NCBI RefSeq assembly: GCF_041956535.1
Contig: NW_027192224.1
Coordinates: 60,195-124,194 of the forward strand
DNA length: 64,000 nt
Reading direction: 5' to 3'
DNA from: Calcarisporiella thermophila CBS 279.70
Taxonomy: Eukaryota; Calcarisporiellomycota
The notes under the pieces are model-generated. The model was given only the letters and a program-made list of their open reading frames with translations, did no database searches and was not told the origin of the DNA. The position numbers and the translations under genes were made by a program. Positions 61,302 to 64,000 of the stretch are shown here, one piece after another. Numbering within the stretch: position 1 is the stretch's first letter; the number at the start of each line of letters is the position of its first letter.

Positions 61302-62088
61302 CTCACCCATCCAACCTACTCAATCTAATTCTTCTATAGCATCGTGATTTTGTTTATTGGAATAAACCCCTTGCCACTCTATCCCCCTTCACCCCGATAC
61401 GCCCTCAAAGATACCCGGGCAGATCCTCGCTCTGCCTTCCCCCATGGCCGAGAACCCCCGTGATAAAGCCATTCCACTCGCTGTTGAGGGTTTCCCACCC
61501 AATCTCCCTAGCCTGCCTATCTCATCCAACTCGATGATGCTATAGAGAGGCCCTGGCTACTACTGTATTCAGTGCGCCTAGGACCAGGGGCCCAAATAAG
61601 GGCAGTAGCGTATCTGCTCAGCATTGACCTAAGCATTTGACTGTGAAGCCATGAGCATATAAGGGGCTACATCTCAAATGCACAGCATGCATCCTGTATT
61701 CATTCCACACCATTCACCCATGGATATGGTGCATTCAGTGCTCGGTGGAGGAATCAGCATCCCGCCGGCCGAGCTTTGCATCCAAACCATTTCCCCCCCG
61801 ATGGCCATTCAAAGCGCAAAACATGTGTAACAAAAGCGCGGGAGTCACTTGACATCTAAATGCGGAAGCGCTGATAAGATTGCGCGTGAAAGTGGGTGAC
61901 GAGGATTCAGCCATGGAACTTGTTGAGCAAGCAACCCCCTTATGGTAATGCTTGCGAACTCTTTCCGGTGCGCCGATGGGAGGGAGAGGCGAGCAGCGGG
62001 CGGATTTTGGGCCGAAGAGTGGCCAGAGCTGTCAACCGAATGCGGCGCGGCCAGATGACAGCTGGCATGCGCAGGGCCGCTGCTGGCA

Positions 62089-62102
62089 GGGGGGGGGGGG
62101 GG
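62089..62102 (+). repeat. 14-base guanine homopolymer
   Basis: An uninterrupted run of 14 guanines followed within 30 bp by further runs of seven and four guanines. It lies about 400 bp upstream of the glycine decarboxylase start. Length may be unstable or a sequencing uncertainty. Confidence 0.6.
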
Positions 62103-62356
62103 CGCGAGGACCGGGGGGGTGTTTGGGGATGGGCGGAATTGTCTCTAAAGGTAATTCGCCTCTGATCTCCTTATGGGCATTCGGTGCGGGTCCATATTAG
62201 AAATCACAAAGCGGTGAGAGGTCGAGCAGCTGTAAAGGAAGGTGAAAAAATTTTGATTCAAGGTGATTTGAGATTCAAAAAACTCTGCACCACGTGGGCA
62301 AGCATAAATAACAAACGGGAACTTTCGGCCTGAGAATTTTGGGGTCTGTTTATCTT

Positions 62357-62364
62357 TATAAAAT
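62357..62364 (+). promoter_or_regulatory. TATA-like element of the glycine decarboxylase gene
   Basis: TATAAAAT, 142 bp upstream of the start codon at 62506, followed by a C/T-rich tract typical of strongly expressed fungal promoters. Function is inferred. Confidence 0.35.
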
Positions 62365-62505
62365 TGCCTGGTTTCCGCTCGCCCGCCTCTCTCTGAAGTG
62401 GGAACCCATCCTTCTCTTGCGAAGCCTTCTCCAGCCTGCGCCTGCTCTTCCCCTCCCTCTCCGCCGCCTCCTCGCCCGTATTGATCGCCTCTAATCACCT
62501 CATCC

Positions 62506-64000
62506 ATGTTCTCCCGCCTCCCCCTTCTGCGCGCACGCTCTGCGCCGGCTGCCGCCCGCCTCCTCTTCTCCCACCCCTCTAATGCGCGCCAGCGCCTCTG
62601 CCCGCCGCGCCGCCTGCACCACGGCGACACCAGGCCCACGCAGGGCGTCTTCGCGCCGCTCGACACCTTCACCAGGCGCCATCTCGGCTCCACCAAGCAG
62701 GAGGAGGTCGGCACCATGCTGCAGACGGTCGGAGTGAAGAATTTCGAGGAGCTGGTCAGCAAGGTCGTGCCGCCGGGCATCCGCACGCCCAGGCCGCTCG
62801 CCATCGACGGCGGATTCACCGAGAGCGAGCTGCTGCACCGCCTCAAGGCCATTGCATCCAAGAACAAGGTCTACCGCAGCTACATCGGAATGGGCTACAC
62901 AAACACCATTGTTCCCGCCGTGATTCTCCGCAATATCCTGGAAAACCCCGGATGGTATACCCAGTACACCCCCTATCAGCCTGAGATTTCCCAGGGCCGC
63001 CTCGAGTCGCTCCTGAACTTCCAGACGATGGTGACCGACATGACCGGGCTTCCAATCGCCAACGCCTCCCTGCTGGACGAGGGCACCGCTGCGGCTGAGG
63101 CAATGCTCATGTGCTGGCAGGCAGGAAAGCGCAAGCGCTCCGTGTTCTTCGTCGACGCCAACTGCCACCCGCAGACCATTGCGTGTCTCCAGACCCGCGC
63201 GGAGGCCTTCGGCATCCGCGTGGCGGTGGGCGACCACCAATCGTTCGATTTCGACGCAGTCAAGAGCGATCTTGCCGGGGTGCTGGTCCAGGTAGGCTCT
63301 CTCTCTCTCTTTTTGCCAAGCAATGCTTAACCCGCTCTAACCTCGCCCCCGCCTCTAGTATCCTGGATCCGACGGCGCCGTCGTCGATTATCAAGCGCTC
63401 AGCGACAAAGTCCATGCGCTGGGAGGCGAGGTGGTGGTTGCCACCGACCTCATGGCCCTCACGATGCTGAAGCCCCCCGGCGAGTTCGGCGCCGACATTG
63501 CCGTCGGCAATAGCCAGCGCTTTGGCGTGCCCCTCGGCTACGGCGGTCCCCACGCCGCTTTCTTCGCATGCAAAGAACACCACAAGCGCCGTATGCCCGG
63601 GCGTCTCGTGGGCGTCTCCAAGGACGCCGACGGCAACAAGGCACTGCGCTTGGCTCTACAGACGCGCGAGCAGCACATCCGTCGTGAGAAGGCAACCAGC
63701 AACGTGTGCACGGCGCAAGCCCTTCTCGCGAACATGTCCGCGATGTACGCCGTGTACCACGGACCCGAGGGTGTGCGCAGCATCGCGCAGAGAATCCACA
63801 ACATGGCCACCGTGCTGGCGGACGGGATCCAGTCTGCGGGCCACCACGTGAAGAGCGAGGTGTTTTTCGACACCCTGACCGTCGAGGTCCAGGGCGGATC
63901 GGCCCAGGCCGTTCTCGACAAGGCCCTTGCCAAGGGCATCAACCTTCGCAGAGTCGATGACAAGACCGTGGGCGTGACCCTCGACGAGGCGGTGACGCGC
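62506..64000 (+). CDS. GCV2: Glycine dehydrogenase (decarboxylating), P protein, 5' part
   Basis: Partial at the right edge. Exon 1 is 62506-63291, and exon 2 runs from 63359 past the window end, giving 476 visible residues of an expected 1000 or so. The P protein is the PLP-dependent decarboxylase of the mitochondrial glycine cleavage system. The N-terminus [20 protein letters not shown] is a typical presequence. Then come [112 protein letters not shown] and [20 protein letters not shown], all diagnostic. The PLP-binding lysine lies in the C-terminal half, outside the window. GC content and codon bias are much higher than in the left-hand genes. Confidence 0.96.

Larger units (their letters stand above)
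61302..62505. other. Intergenic region upstream of the glycine decarboxylase gene
   Basis: 1.2 kb without a supported gene. The right half (from about 61960) is GC-rich and contains a long guanine run, a TATA-like element, and a pyrimidine-rich stretch just before the start codon at 62506. Overlapping frames on both strands are low-complexity and unsupported. Confidence 0.5.

Noticed and set aside
62145-63240. Two antisense frames of about 240 codons opposite the glycine decarboxylase gene
   Set aside because: Same GC effect; the sense strand encodes an unmistakable P protein with a correct intron.

Overview
The window is nuclear DNA of a fungus. Genes have short GT-AG introns (mostly 60-110 nt), intergenic DNA is AT-rich, and there are Zn2Cys6 and fungal-specific transcription-factor domains, a DHA2-type drug antiporter, a full-length ABCB transporter and a Cas1-type polysaccharide O-acetyltransferase. 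A SAM-domain kinesin-13 of the KIF24 type together with dense introns fits an early-diverging (Mucoromycota-like) fungus better than a yeast; this lineage call is an inference. I saw no CRISPR, rRNA, tRNA or intact transposon.

Layout, left to right: Nudix hydrolase (+), Cas1-like O-acetyltransferase (+), SAM-kinesin-13 (+), AP-2 alpha-adaptin (+), fungal TF-domain protein (-), FGAM synthase (+), WD40 inositol polyphosphate 5-phosphatase (-), glutathione S-transferase (+), mitochondrial Obg GTPase (+), a Zn2Cys6 factor with a second cysteine cluster (-), mitoribosomal mS41 (-), a small C2H2 protein (-), ABCB transporter (+), DHA2 MFS transporter (-), a gene-free 1.6 kb, arginyl-tRNA-protein transferase ATE1 (-), a gene-free 1.9 kb, an unrecognised nine-exon helical protein (-), a possible 70-residue mitochondrial protein (+), secreted carboxylesterase (-), ESCRT-I Vps23/TSG101 (+), Fab1 PI3P 5-kinase (+), SUMO E2 Ubc9 (+), and the 5' part of the glycine decarboxylase P protein (+), cut by the window edge.

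Most genes are independent housekeeping loci. Several act on endosomes and phosphoinositides (AP-2 alpha, the 5-phosphatase, Vps23, Fab1), but apart from the Vps23-Fab1 neighbour pair they are scattered and I do not read them as a functional cluster. Exon models were joined by hand; each was checked for GT-AG sites, phase and protein-family continuity. The start of the nine-exon gene could not be resolved.

The most unusual feature is the transcription factor at 27306-30364. It has a normal N-terminal Zn2Cys6 domain and, near residue 682, a second six-cysteine motif with exactly the same spacing but no basic DNA-contact residues. Others are a 5-phosphatase ending in a UBA-like segment, an 11-nt microexon inside the kinesin P-loop, a FYVE-less Fab1, and a 112-bp tandem duplication upstream of the ABC transporter.
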